10,247 nucleotides of DNA from Ruminococcus sp. (GTDB lineage: Bacteria > Bacillota > Clostridia > Oscillospirales > Ruminococcaceae), in assembly GCA_003488415.1 (NCBI GenBank), contig DNLQ01000128.1, positions 1 to 10,247 on the forward strand, written 5' to 3'. Shown piece by piece: positions 1-5,568 of the stretch (its first letter is position 1; the number at the start of each line of letters is the position of its first letter). The notes beneath the pieces were generated by a model. It was given only the letters and a program-made list of their open reading frames with translations. It made no database searches and had not been told where the DNA came from. The position numbers were made by a program, and so were the translations under genes.

Positions 1-35
1 CGGATTCGTCAGTAAATCTGGCTATCGCACGGGTG

Positions 36-116
36 GTCTGGCTGTCAGGGTGGTTTGGTTTGGTCGCCGGTGGTGTTACCGTCGGGGTTATGTGGTATTG
101 TGCCGGGGTGGAGTGT
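36..116 (+). other. G+T-rich stretch with two-tier G-quadruplex potential
   Basis: The + strand here is very rich in G and T, with many GG pairs separated by one to three bases. Positions 48-63 read GGGTGGTTTGGTTTGG, which fits a two-layer G-quadruplex motif. I see no gene. The + frames stop at 116-118 and 159-161 and enter from the left edge without recognisable protein. The minus frame open from about 157 to 1 is Pro/Thr-rich but has no ATG, GTG or TTG start. It could be the tail of something that begins outside the window. The base composition is seen; any function is speculation. Confidence 0.3.
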
Positions 117-149
117 GACAGTAGGTTTCCCGTCAGTTCATCGCAAACA

Positions 150-183
150 CCGGGACTCTAAATGGACTTTCAGCGGAGTCCGG
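150..183 (+). other. Imperfect hairpin upstream of the lipoprotein promoter
   Basis: CCGGGACTC (150-158) can pair with GAGTCCGG (176-183) with one bulged G, leaving a 17-base loop. No T-run follows, so it is not a typical intrinsic terminator. It ends 16 bases before the -35 box of the next promoter. It may be the end of an upstream transcription unit or an operator-like site; the sequence does not decide between them. Confidence 0.3.
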
Positions 184-199
184 AGACTGCGGCACATTC

Positions 200-228
200 T
201 TGACTTCACGGCAGAGGCGTGATACAAT
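200..228 (+). promoter_or_regulatory. Sigma-A promoter of the small lipoprotein gene
   Basis: A -35 box TTGACT (200-205) and a -10 box TACAAT (223-228) are separated by exactly 17 bases. TGA directly before the -10 box makes it an extended -10 element. Transcription would start near 235, giving a leader of about 30 bases before the ATG at 266. It is one of the best consensus promoters in the window. Confidence 0.75.
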
Positions 229-265
229 AAGATAAAAGATATATTCAGTAGGGAAGGTGAGGACT

Positions 266-724
266 ATGAAAAAGCTGCTTCCGATACTTATGATGCTGAC
301 CGCACTGGCTTCATGCAGCGGAAATGACGGTAAGAAACCGGATACACAGGAGACTTCTCCGGCTGCATCCGCCGCTGCGTCCGGGACATCCGTTGTTACT
401 GAAGCGGAGACCGGAGCTGAGTCCGGAACAGAGACTAAAACTGAGACCGTAGCTGAGACTAAGGCTGCAAAGACCTCTGCCGCTGCGGAAAAGAGCTCTG
501 CTGCGGGGGAGACCGGAACTGCCGCTGACGAAAAAGCTGCGGCTGAGACCGCTGCTGCACCGGCTGAGGAAGTCCCTTATGCCGGAGATACTCCCGTTCT
601 GGGAGATGACGCTGCACAGAACGCTCCGGTTCCTTCCGGAGTGCCGGCTGAGAGGACAGAAGCTCCGGACAGTAAGGCTGATTTTGAGGACGGTGCGGTA
701 ATGCTGCCGGAGATCCCTCTGTGA
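266..724 (+). CDS. Small Ala/Glu/Thr-rich lipoprotein of unknown function
   Basis: This encodes a 152-residue secreted lipoprotein. The first 16 residues are a short signal peptide (MKK followed by a Leu/Met-rich core) ending in a lipobox L-A-S-C, so Cys17 would be lipidated and the mature protein held on the outer face of the membrane. The rest is low-complexity, dominated by Ala, Glu, Thr, Lys and Ser with short repeats of T-E-T and A-A-E type, so it is probably disordered. No catalytic motif or known domain is visible. I chose the ATG at 266 over an in-frame GTG at 257 because GGGAAGG (251-257) lies eight bases before it and the lipobox distance is then normal. A strong promoter lies just upstream and the next gene has its own promoter, so it is probably monocistronic. 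It could be a surface spacer or an orphan lipoprotein; function cannot be assigned. Confidence 0.72.
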   Translation: MKKLLPILMMLTALASCSGNDGKKPDTQETSPAASAAASGTSVVTEAETGAESGTETKTETVAETKAAKTSAAAEKSSAAGETGTAADEKAAAETAAAPAEEVPYAGDTPVLGDDAAQNAPVPSGVPAERTEAPDSKADFEDGAVMLPEIPL

Positions 725-754
725 CATGATTTTCGTGAAAATATCAAAAATCTC

Positions 755-783
755 TTTACTATTCAGGAAAGATGTGTTATAAT
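755..783 (+). promoter_or_regulatory. Sigma-A promoter of the PPK2 gene
   Basis: A -35 box TTTACT (755-760), a 17-base spacer and a perfect -10 box TATAAT (778-783) preceded by TGT (extended -10). The start of transcription would fall near 790, which gives an unusually long leader of about 160 bases before the start codon at 951. Confidence 0.75.
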
Positions 784-897
784 ATACATATTAAGGATGC
801 GGCGGTTTGCGGCGCTGTCATCCGGAGCATAATAAAAATAAGCGTATTTTCAGCGGCAGAGTGCGGAGTGTGCGGAAGATACTGACGTTATGACCGG

Positions 898-939
898 ATA
901 AGAGCGGCGATCTGCTTATTCGCCAGATCACATGAAAGG
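898..939 (+). promoter_or_regulatory. Competing hairpins next to the PPK2 ribosome binding site
   Basis: Three overlapping pairings are possible in this stretch of the leader. GATCTG (909-914) pairs perfectly with CAGATC (924-929). GGCGA (906-910) pairs with TCGCC (920-924). ATAAG (898-902) pairs with CTTAT (915-919). The ribosome binding site AAAGG (935-939) starts five bases after the first hairpin and lies 11 bases before the ATG at 951. These stems are mutually exclusive, so the leader could change fold, but this is inferred from pairing alone. Confidence 0.3.
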
Positions 940-950
940 TACGGTGTACA

Positions 951-1883
951 ATGAAAGCAGATAAATACGCAGTAAAGGGCGGCAAAAAGACGGATATCCG
1001 CAAGCTGCCTACAAACAGCAAGGATGACGGAGTTGACAAGGAAGAAATAATCGCCAGGTATGAAGCAAATAAGGCGGAGATCGCACTGCTCCAGGATAAG
1101 TTCTACGCCGACGGCAGAGAGGGCATCATCATCGTGATACAGGCTCTGGACGCTTCCGGAAAGGATTCTGCTATAAAGAACGTGTTCAGCGGCATCAATC
1201 CTCAGGGTGTTGTGGTACATTCATACAAGTCTCCCACTTCTGAGGAGCTTGCACACGATTACCTCTGGCGCATTCACCGTGATGTGCCGAGGCGTGGAGA
1301 GATAGCTATATTCAACCGCAGTCACTATGAAGACCTCGTTACAGTGCGGGTGGAGAACATCAAGCCACATTATCATATGTCCGACCGCATCATCGGCAAG
1401 GACGACAAGACATTCTTTGCAGAGCGCTGCGAGCAGGTGAACAACTTCGAGCAGTACCTCTACGAGAACGGCTACCATATTATAAAGATATTTCTCCATG
1501 TATCCAAGGAGGAACAGGCTGCTCAGCTCCTGGAGCGTATAGAGCTGCCGGAGAAGAACTGGAAGTTCCGTTCGGACGACCTGAAGGTCAGGGACAAGTT
1601 CGATGCGTACCTGGACTGCTTCAACGATGTGATAAACAAGACCTCCACAAAGACAAACCCCTGGTACGTGCTTCCGGGCGACCAGAGGTGGTACACAAGA
1701 TACCTGATAACAGAACTGCTGCTGGACACAATGAAGTCCTGCAAGCCGGAGTACCCGGAGCTGCCTGATGAGGAAAGGGCAAAGCTGGATGAGTGCAGAA
1801 GGGTGCTGAAGGAGGCGGTAAACTCCGCTGATGGCGGAAAGAATACTGATACAAAGAAAAAGGGCAAAAAGAAAAAAGAATGA
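951..1883 (+). CDS. ppk2: Polyphosphate kinase 2 family phosphotransferase
   Basis: This 310-residue cytoplasmic enzyme belongs to the PPK2 family, which transfers phosphate between inorganic polyphosphate and nucleotides. A P-loop reading D-A-S-G-K-D lies at residues 67-72. The segment W-R-x-H at 106-109, P-R-R at 113-115 and the Walker B-like block F-N-R-S-H-Y-E-D at 121-128 match the family closely, as do the later K-N-W-K-F and W-Y-V-L-P segments. The F-N-R-S-H-Y-E-D form and overall pattern resemble the class III enzymes that phosphorylate AMP and ADP, but the exact substrate is inference. The last 15 or so residues are a Lys-rich tail (KKKGKKKKE end) that may bind the polyanionic substrate. 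Length is slightly above the family's usual 260-300 because of this tail. It has its own promoter and terminator, so it is monocistronic. A role in nucleotide recycling or energy storage is likely. Confidence 0.9.
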   Translation: MKADKYAVKGGKKTDIRKLPTNSKDDGVDKEEIIARYEANKAEIALLQDKFYADGREGIIIVIQALDASGKDSAIKNVFSGINPQGVVVHSYKSPTSEELAHDYLWRIHRDVPRRGEIAIFNRSHYEDLVTVRVENIKPHYHMSDRIIGKDDKTFFAERCEQVNNFEQYLYENGYHIIKIFLHVSKEEQAAQLLERIELPEKNWKFRSDDLKVRDKFDAYLDCFNDVINKTSTKTNPWYVLPGDQRWYTRYLITELLLDTMKSCKPEYPELPDEERAKLDECRRVLKEAVNSADGGKNTDTKKKGKKKKE

Positions 1884-1933
1884 GATACAGCCGGCAGGAA
1901 AGCTGACGGCAAGAAGGGTGAATTTGCGGCGGA

Positions 1934-1999
1934 GCATCCCCTGAGGTCATACCGTGGTGTTGCGGTCTCAGGGGAGGTGCTTCGTGCGCTTTTTTGTTT
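1934..1999 (+). terminator. Intrinsic terminator after the PPK2 gene
   Basis: CCCCTGAG (1938-1945) pairs perfectly with CTCAGGGG (1967-1974). GCA before it (1934-1936) can also pair with the TGC at 1978-1980, and ACCG/CGGT pairs inside the loop. A T-run starts at 1990. The T-run sits about ten bases beyond the stem base, slightly farther than ideal. It lies 50 bases past the stop codon and before the next promoter, where a terminator is expected. Confidence 0.7.
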
Positions 2000-2044
2000 G
2001 CTGCTCATTTGTTGCGGTATAAATGAAAAATTTTTGTAAAGCCC

Positions 2045-2073
2045 TTGAAAAAAATGTCGAATGCTGTTATTAT
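2045..2073 (+). promoter_or_regulatory. Sigma-A promoter of the gtrA-like/dusB unit
   Basis: A -35 box TTGAAA (2045-2050), a 17-base spacer and a -10 box TATTAT (2068-2073) preceded by TGT (extended -10). TATAAA at 2071-2076 is an alternative -10 box but would need a 20-base spacer. The leader would be about 28 bases, with AAAGGA (2094-2099) as ribosome binding site eight bases before the ATG at 2108. Confidence 0.65.
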
Positions 2074-2107
2074 AAATAGGTGAGATGTTTATGAAAGGAC
2101 GGATAGA

Positions 2108-2623
2108 ATGGAGAAATTCATCAAGGCTTGCGTTTCGATACTGCCCAAGCCATTGCAGGACATCTATTATAAATATGAGGAGAAGTGGCTGTATCTGGTG
2201 TTCGGAGCTCTTACCACAGTTATCAGCTTCCTTACCGCCGGATTTGCTGTATGGGTGCTGAATAAGTGGGGCGGCTTCGACAAGAAGGCTGTCAGCGACA
2301 TCAGTACTGTAGTATCATGGGTATGTGCCGTGACCTTCGCCTATGTAACAAACAGACTGTGGGTGTTCGAGTCCCATGCAAAGGGAGCTAAGGAGCTTGC
2401 AGGCGAGGCAGCATCTTTCTACGGCGGACGTGTGTTCACCCTGGCTGTAGAGTGGGTTATGATGAGACTCGGCTATGCTGTGATAGGCATAAACTACTGG
2501 GTAATGAAGGTGATCGCCAACATCGTGGTGCTGATACTCAATTACGTTATCAGCAAGCTGGTGGTATTCAGAAAGAAGAACAACGTTCCGGAGTCCGCTG
2601 CGGCAGATGAAAAGAACGGTTGA
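2108..2623 (+). CDS. GtrA-like four-helix membrane protein
   Basis: This 171-residue integral membrane protein fits the GtrA family, small four-helix proteins linked to cell-surface polysaccharide synthesis, several thought to move lipid-linked sugars across the membrane. Hydrophobic segments lie at about 27-50, 62-81, 104-126 and 131-150. The family hallmarks are visible: F-G-A-L-T-T at the start of helix 1, F-A-Y-x-x-N-R-x-W-V-F at 77-87 and the matching N-Y-x-x-S-K-x-x-V-F at 145-154. Length is typical, with a slightly long N-terminus of about 25 residues before helix 1. It has its own promoter and its 3' end overlaps the dusB gene, so the two are co-transcribed. The pairing with a tRNA-modifying enzyme gives no functional clue, and the sugar substrate cannot be told from sequence. 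Confidence 0.82.
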   Translation: MEKFIKACVSILPKPLQDIYYKYEEKWLYLVFGALTTVISFLTAGFAVWVLNKWGGFDKKAVSDISTVVSWVCAVTFAYVTNRLWVFESHAKGAKELAGEAASFYGGRVFTLAVEWVMMRLGYAVIGINYWVMKVIANIVVLILNYVISKLVVFRKKNNVPESAAADEKNG

Positions 2624-3605
2624 TATAGGCGGCGTCAGCATACCGCAGACAGCAGTCCTTGCGCCTATGGCAGGCGTGGCTGACCGTGCCTACAGACTGA
2701 TGTGCCGGAAGTACGGTGCTGCCATGGTCACGAGCGAGATGGTCTCCGCCAAGGGGATAGTCTACAGTGACCGCAAAACTGCGGAGCTTTGCACCGTTAC
2801 GGACGAGGAAAGGCCAATGGCGGTACAGCTCTTCGGCAGCGAGCCGGAGTTCATGGCTAAGGCTGTGGATATAGTGCTCAGATACTCGCCGGACATCATT
2901 GATATCAACATGGGATGCCCCGTGCCTAAGGTGGTGAACACCGGCGCAGGCTCCGCACTGATGAAGGATATCGACCTTGCGGCGGGGGTATGCGAAGCGG
3001 CTGTGAAGGCTGCCGGGGACACTCCTGTCACAGTGAAGATACGAAGCGGCTGGTCACACAGCGAGATGACTGCTCCGGCAATGGCAAAGGCGCTGGAGAA
3101 TGCAGGTGCGGCGGCAGTAGCCGTCCACGGAAGATCAAGGGATCAGTTCTACAGCGGCGAGTCTGACAACAGCGTGATACGTGCAGTGAAGGAGACTGTG
3201 AGGATACCGGTCATCGGAAACGGCGATGTTACGGACTTTGCCTCCTGTCAGGCTATGTACCGTGAAACGGGCTGCGACCTGGTGATGGTGGGCAGGGGGA
3301 GCTACGGCAACCCGTTCATATTCCGTGAGATAGCTTCCGGCATTGCCGGGGAGATATGCGCTCCCCCTTCACTTGAAGAGAAAATGTCGGTCATGATGGA
3401 GCATATAAGGCTTATGCTTTCACTGAGTGAGAAGCCGGAGGAGCTTGCCATGCACGAAGCCCGCAAGCACGCCGCCTGGTACATGAATGGTCACTACGGC
3501 TCGGCTAAGTTCCGGGGACGCTGCTATCAGCTATCCTCCTATGCTGAGGCTGAAGCCCTTGCTGACGAGTTTATACAGCTCCAGAGATCAAGAGAAAATT
3601 GTTGA
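2607..3605 (+). CDS. dusB: tRNA-dihydrouridine synthase, DusB type
   Basis: This 332-residue flavoenzyme reduces specific uridines in the tRNA D-loop to dihydrouridine using FMN and NADPH. The N-terminal TIM barrel shows L-A-P-M-A-G-V-A-D-R at 18-27, which contributes to FMN binding, then S-E-M-V-S at 43-47. The catalytic cysteine is in N-M-G-C-P-V-P-K at 101-108 (Cys104). FMN-contacting residues follow: K144-I-R-S-G, H174-G-R-S-R, N205-G-D-V and G229-R-G, with G-N-P-F-I-F at 234-239. The C-terminal part is the helical tRNA-binding domain. Length is normal. The start at 2607 lies inside the upstream gene, giving a 17-base overlap. Only a weak GGAG (2590-2593), 13 bases away, is present, which suggests translational coupling. 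The subtype is assigned from the I-G-G-V N-terminus and S-E-M block; assignment to the Dus family itself is firm. Confidence 0.93.
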   Translation: MKRTVDIGGVSIPQTAVLAPMAGVADRAYRLMCRKYGAAMVTSEMVSAKGIVYSDRKTAELCTVTDEERPMAVQLFGSEPEFMAKAVDIVLRYSPDIIDINMGCPVPKVVNTGAGSALMKDIDLAAGVCEAAVKAAGDTPVTVKIRSGWSHSEMTAPAMAKALENAGAAAVAVHGRSRDQFYSGESDNSVIRAVKETVRIPVIGNGDVTDFASCQAMYRETGCDLVMVGRGSYGNPFIFREIASGIAGEICAPPSLEEKMSVMMEHIRLMLSLSEKPEELAMHEARKHAAWYMNGHYGSAKFRGRCYQLSSYAEAEALADEFIQLQRSRENC

Positions 3606-3788
3606 TTTAAGCTGTATTCGGAATATTATACAAAAAAATCGAAAAAACTTTGTGTAATGTCACAAAGTGCCGGATTGTCAAACTGACGAAGCCGAAAAAT
3701 GCCGATTTTTCGGACTCCGACCAAGGGGCTTCACTTTCAGACTGATAAAACGGCTTGTATTTATTCATAAAAATCATACAAATTGTAA
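3606..3788. other. Intergenic inverted repeats between dusB and the capA-like gene
   Basis: Three inverted repeats fill this gap. ACTTTGTG (3647-3654) pairs perfectly with CACAAAGT (3661-3668). On the minus strand this hairpin is followed by T-runs, so it looks like a terminator for leftward transcription. CCGAAAAAT (3692-3700) pairs with ATTTTTCGG (3705-3713) around a GCCG loop. GAAGCC (3688-3693) can pair with GGCTTC (3727-3732) outside it, while TCGGACTCCGA (3710-3720) is a competing small hairpin. The AT-rich central hairpin may terminate dusB transcription, but no T-run follows it on the + strand. No convincing gene lies here. Confidence 0.4.
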
Positions 3789-3817
3789 TTGAAAAATAGA
3801 AAATCATATGATATAAT
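3789..3817 (+). promoter_or_regulatory. Sigma-A promoter of the CapA-like gene
   Basis: A -35 box TTGAAA (3789-3794), a 17-base spacer and a perfect -10 box TATAAT (3812-3817) preceded by TGA (extended -10). The flanks are strongly AT-rich. Transcription would start near 3824, giving a leader of about 46 bases. Confidence 0.75.
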
Positions 3818-3825
3818 AAAATTGT

Positions 3826-3848
3826 AAAGGAGCGTACTGCGCCCCTTT
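3826..3848 (+). promoter_or_regulatory. 5'-end hairpin in the capA-like leader
   Basis: AAAGG-A-GCG (3826-3834) pairs with CGC-C-CCTTT (3840-3848) around a five-base loop, with a single A/C mismatch. It would form almost at the 5' end of the predicted transcript, ahead of the ribosome binding site GAGAGGAG (3856-3863), which lies six bases before the ATG. A hairpin so placed may protect the message from degradation; that role is inferred. Confidence 0.4.
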
Positions 3849-3869
3849 GCAGGCAGAGAGGAGAACAAC

Positions 3870-5168
3870 ATGAAGTTAAGAAAAGGACGTGCAGCCGCTG
3901 CACTGGCTCTTGCAGCCGCACTTATTGCATCAGTAGTGAGCTGTGCATCAAATGTTGTAGGAAATACCAATGATGAGCCTTCGGGGACTCAGGACGCTCA
4001 GGGAGGTCAGGATGACGGAAACACTGCTGAAGCCGCACCTACAGAAGCACCTACTGAAGAACCGACTACTCTGCCGCCGCCGGAGGATAAGCGTGTACAC
4101 GTTACCGCTGCCGGCGACAACCTGATACACTATTCGGTATACAAGAACGCCGAACAGCTCGCCGGTCCGGGTGAGAACTTCGACTTCAAACCCATGTATG
4201 CCAACGTAAAGCCAATCGTACAGGCTGCCGATGTAGCCATTCTCAATCAGGAGACCATAATCTCACAGAGCAACGAGATAAGAGGTGCAAACGGCGGAGC
4301 TCTGCTGTTCAATTCACCTCCCGAGGTGGCTGACGCAGTTATAGACCTGGGCTTCGATGTGATCACAATGGCGAACAATCACCTGCTGGACTTCGGTGCA
4401 GATGCCCTTGAGGAGTCGATAAACTTCTGGAACCAGAAGGCTGCCGAGAATGATCTCACAGTGCTGGGCGCTTACCTTAACGAGGAAGATGCAAACAACA
4501 TCCGTGTGCGTGAAGTCAACGGAATGAAGATCGCATTCCTTGCCTATGCCGAGCACATCAACGGCTTCTCCTTCCCGGATGATTCCTCGCTGAGAGTCAT
4601 CATGAACTACGAAGAGGACGTCATCGAGAGACAGATCAGAGAGGCAAAGTCCATTGCGGACGCTGTTATTGTTTCCGCACACTGGGGAAATGAGGATACC
4701 ATAATCGTGTCCGAGGACCGTGTGGAGCTTGCCAATAAAATGGTGAACTGGGGCGCTGATGTGATACTCGGATGCCATACCCATACCGCTCAGACTATGG
4801 AGTGGATCACCCGTGAGGACGGTACAAAAGGCTTTGTGTTCTATTCTATGGGCAACTTCATCTGCGCTCAGACCGACAACTTCAATGTCGTCGGCGAGAT
4901 GCCGGACTTTGATCTTGTGCAGGACGGTGAAACAGGTGCGGTGACACTGGAGGATGTGGGCGTTATACCGACCATTGTACACTATGATGATGGTAATTTC
5001 TCTAACCTGCGCATCTACCCGTACAGTATGTACACACCCGAGCTTGCCGACAGTCACGGCCTTCCTTATGCTATCCCCCAGGGAACATATACAGACTTCG
5101 GCTGGGACGTTGTCAACCGCATCATTGACGACGCTATTCCAAAGGAATTTCAGAAGCTCGATAAATAA
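3870..5168 (+). CDS. CapA-like metallophosphatase lipoprotein
   Basis: This 432-residue protein matches the CapA/PgsA family (poly-gamma-glutamate capsule type), whose catalytic part has a metallophosphatase fold. Residues 1-24 form a signal peptide ending in a lipobox V-V-S-C, so Cys25 is probably lipidated. A disordered Gly/Asp/Thr/Pro linker runs to about 74. The domain then shows the metal-binding series in order: A-A-G-D (Asp83), N-Q-E (Glu128), N-N-H (Asn170-His171), A-H-W-G (His271) and G-C-H-T-H (His303, His305), then S-M-G-N-F. All key residues are present, so it should be active. No capB or capC homologue lies beside it, so capsule synthesis is not implied; stand-alone CapA-like lipoproteins are common in clostridia and their substrate is usually unknown. 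It has its own promoter and a strong ribosome binding site. It precedes the scaffoldin genes but is likely transcribed separately. Confidence 0.87.
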   Translation: MKLRKGRAAAALALAAALIASVVSCASNVVGNTNDEPSGTQDAQGGQDDGNTAEAAPTEAPTEEPTTLPPPEDKRVHVTAAGDNLIHYSVYKNAEQLAGPGENFDFKPMYANVKPIVQAADVAILNQETIISQSNEIRGANGGALLFNSPPEVADAVIDLGFDVITMANNHLLDFGADALEESINFWNQKAAENDLTVLGAYLNEEDANNIRVREVNGMKIAFLAYAEHINGFSFPDDSSLRVIMNYEEDVIERQIREAKSIADAVIVSAHWGNEDTIIVSEDRVELANKMVNWGADVILGCHTHTAQTMEWITREDGTKGFVFYSMGNFICAQTDNFNVVGEMPDFDLVQDGETGAVTLEDVGVIPTIVHYDDGNFSNLRIYPYSMYTPELADSHGLPYAIPQGTYTDFGWDVVNRIIDDAIPKEFQKLDK

Positions 5169-5188
5169 GGAAACTAATTCAAAAACTG

Positions 5189-5268
5189 TTCAGATACGGT
5201 TCTGAAAGGCTTATTTTGAATAAAATTTTCATTGTGCAATCCGTTCAAAAACGGACTCTATTGTTTAG
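5189..5268 (+). terminator. Candidate terminator region after the CapA-like gene
   Basis: Two small hairpins follow the stop codon. TTCAG (5189-5193) pairs with CTGAA (5202-5206), followed by GGCTTATTTT. TCCGTT (5240-5245) pairs with AACGGA (5250-5255) around CAAA, followed by the T-rich CTCTATTGTTT. Neither has a long GC stem with a clean T-run. Their position between a stop codon and the next promoter supports termination here. Confidence 0.4.
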
Positions 5269-5296
5269 ATAAAGTACCAAAAACGATATAAACCTA

Positions 5297-5325
5297 TTTA
5301 CTTTTTCTGAGACCTGATATATAAT
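5297..5325 (+). promoter_or_regulatory. Sigma-A promoter of the scaffoldin operon
   Basis: A -35 box TTTACT (5297-5302), a 17-base spacer and a perfect -10 box TATAAT (5320-5325), with an A-rich stretch upstream. These hexamers and spacing are identical to those of the PPK2 promoter. Transcription would begin near 5332, leaving about 235 bases before scaC. A second TATAAT at 5508-5513 has no acceptable -35 box at 17-18 bases and is less likely. Confidence 0.68.
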
Positions 5326-5331
5326 AAAATC

Positions 5332-5555
5332 GTGAATAAATATAGATTATGGGATTTAGTACCCGGTCACGGCAGTGTGATCGGTCTTGTGTAAGACCGT
5401 TGCCGGAGACAGCTGAAGAAGGCTTCTCACGATCTTATTATCACAGCGGTTTCACACATACACCGGCAGCGCCGATTCGGACCCGGCTCTGCGGTGCTGG
5501 AACAAGATATAATAAAAGGGGCACCTGTTCCTTTGTTATATATAATTAATGAAGA
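5332..5555 (+). promoter_or_regulatory. Long structured leader upstream of scaC
   Basis: The predicted leader contains several inverted repeats in series. CGGTCTT (5382-5388) pairs perfectly with AAGACCG (5393-5399) around GTGT, and CGGCA (5370-5374) with TGCCG (5401-5405) closes an outer stem. GAAG (5415-5418) pairs with CTTC (5423-5426), and GAGA (5406-5409) with TCTC (5425-5428) is an alternative. CACCG (5461-5465) pairs with CGGTG (5492-5496), enclosing GCCG/CGGC (5471-5474 with 5484-5487). AAAGG near 5515 can pair with CCTTT (5529-5533). I do not recognise a known riboswitch class, and no clear terminator or leader peptide is present. A cis-acting regulatory RNA for cellulosome genes is plausible but unproven. 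Confidence 0.42.
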
Positions 5556-5568
5556 AGGAGGAAAAAAC

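Noticed and set aside
1..157. Open minus-strand frame with a Pro/Thr-rich translation resembling a linker
   Set aside because: No ATG, GTG or TTG start lies between the upstream stop and the edge, and no promoter or ribosome binding site is visible on that strand.
3..161. Open + frame entering from the left edge with a hydrophobic stretch
   Set aside because: Too short and compositionally odd; no family recognised and codon use unlike the other genes.
311..727. Minus-strand open frame opposite the small lipoprotein
   Set aside because: Ser/Arg-rich shadow created by the repetitive Ala/Glu/Thr codons on the other strand; the + frame has a lipobox, ribosome binding site and promoter.
797..832. 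An 11-codon open frame in the ppk2 leader
   Set aside because: No properly spaced ribosome binding site and no attenuator-like codon run or terminator beside it.
1221..1937. Long minus-strand open frame opposite ppk2
   Set aside because: The + strand protein is a clear PPK2 enzyme; the frame runs into the terminator and has no recognisable protein features.
3607..3921. Minus-strand 104-codon frame covering the dusB-capA gap
   Set aside because: It overlaps the promoter, leader and start of the CapA-like gene, and its translation looks like non-coding AT-rich sequence.
4314..5057. Long minus-strand frame opposite the CapA-like gene
   Set aside because: Shadow frame; the + strand shows all metallophosphatase motifs in order.
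5541..5546. TATAAT close to the scaC ribosome binding site considered as a promoter
   Set aside because: It would start transcription at or beyond the ribosome binding site, and no -35 box is correctly spaced.
5349..5549. A 66-codon frame in the scaC leader
   Set aside because: No ribosome binding site before its ATG, Arg/Cys-rich translation, and the region is better explained by RNA stems.
5494..5568. An upstream in-frame start for scaC adding 25 residues
   Set aside because: It would place a non-signal sequence before the signal peptide and lies before the AGGAGG site that serves the ATG at 5569.
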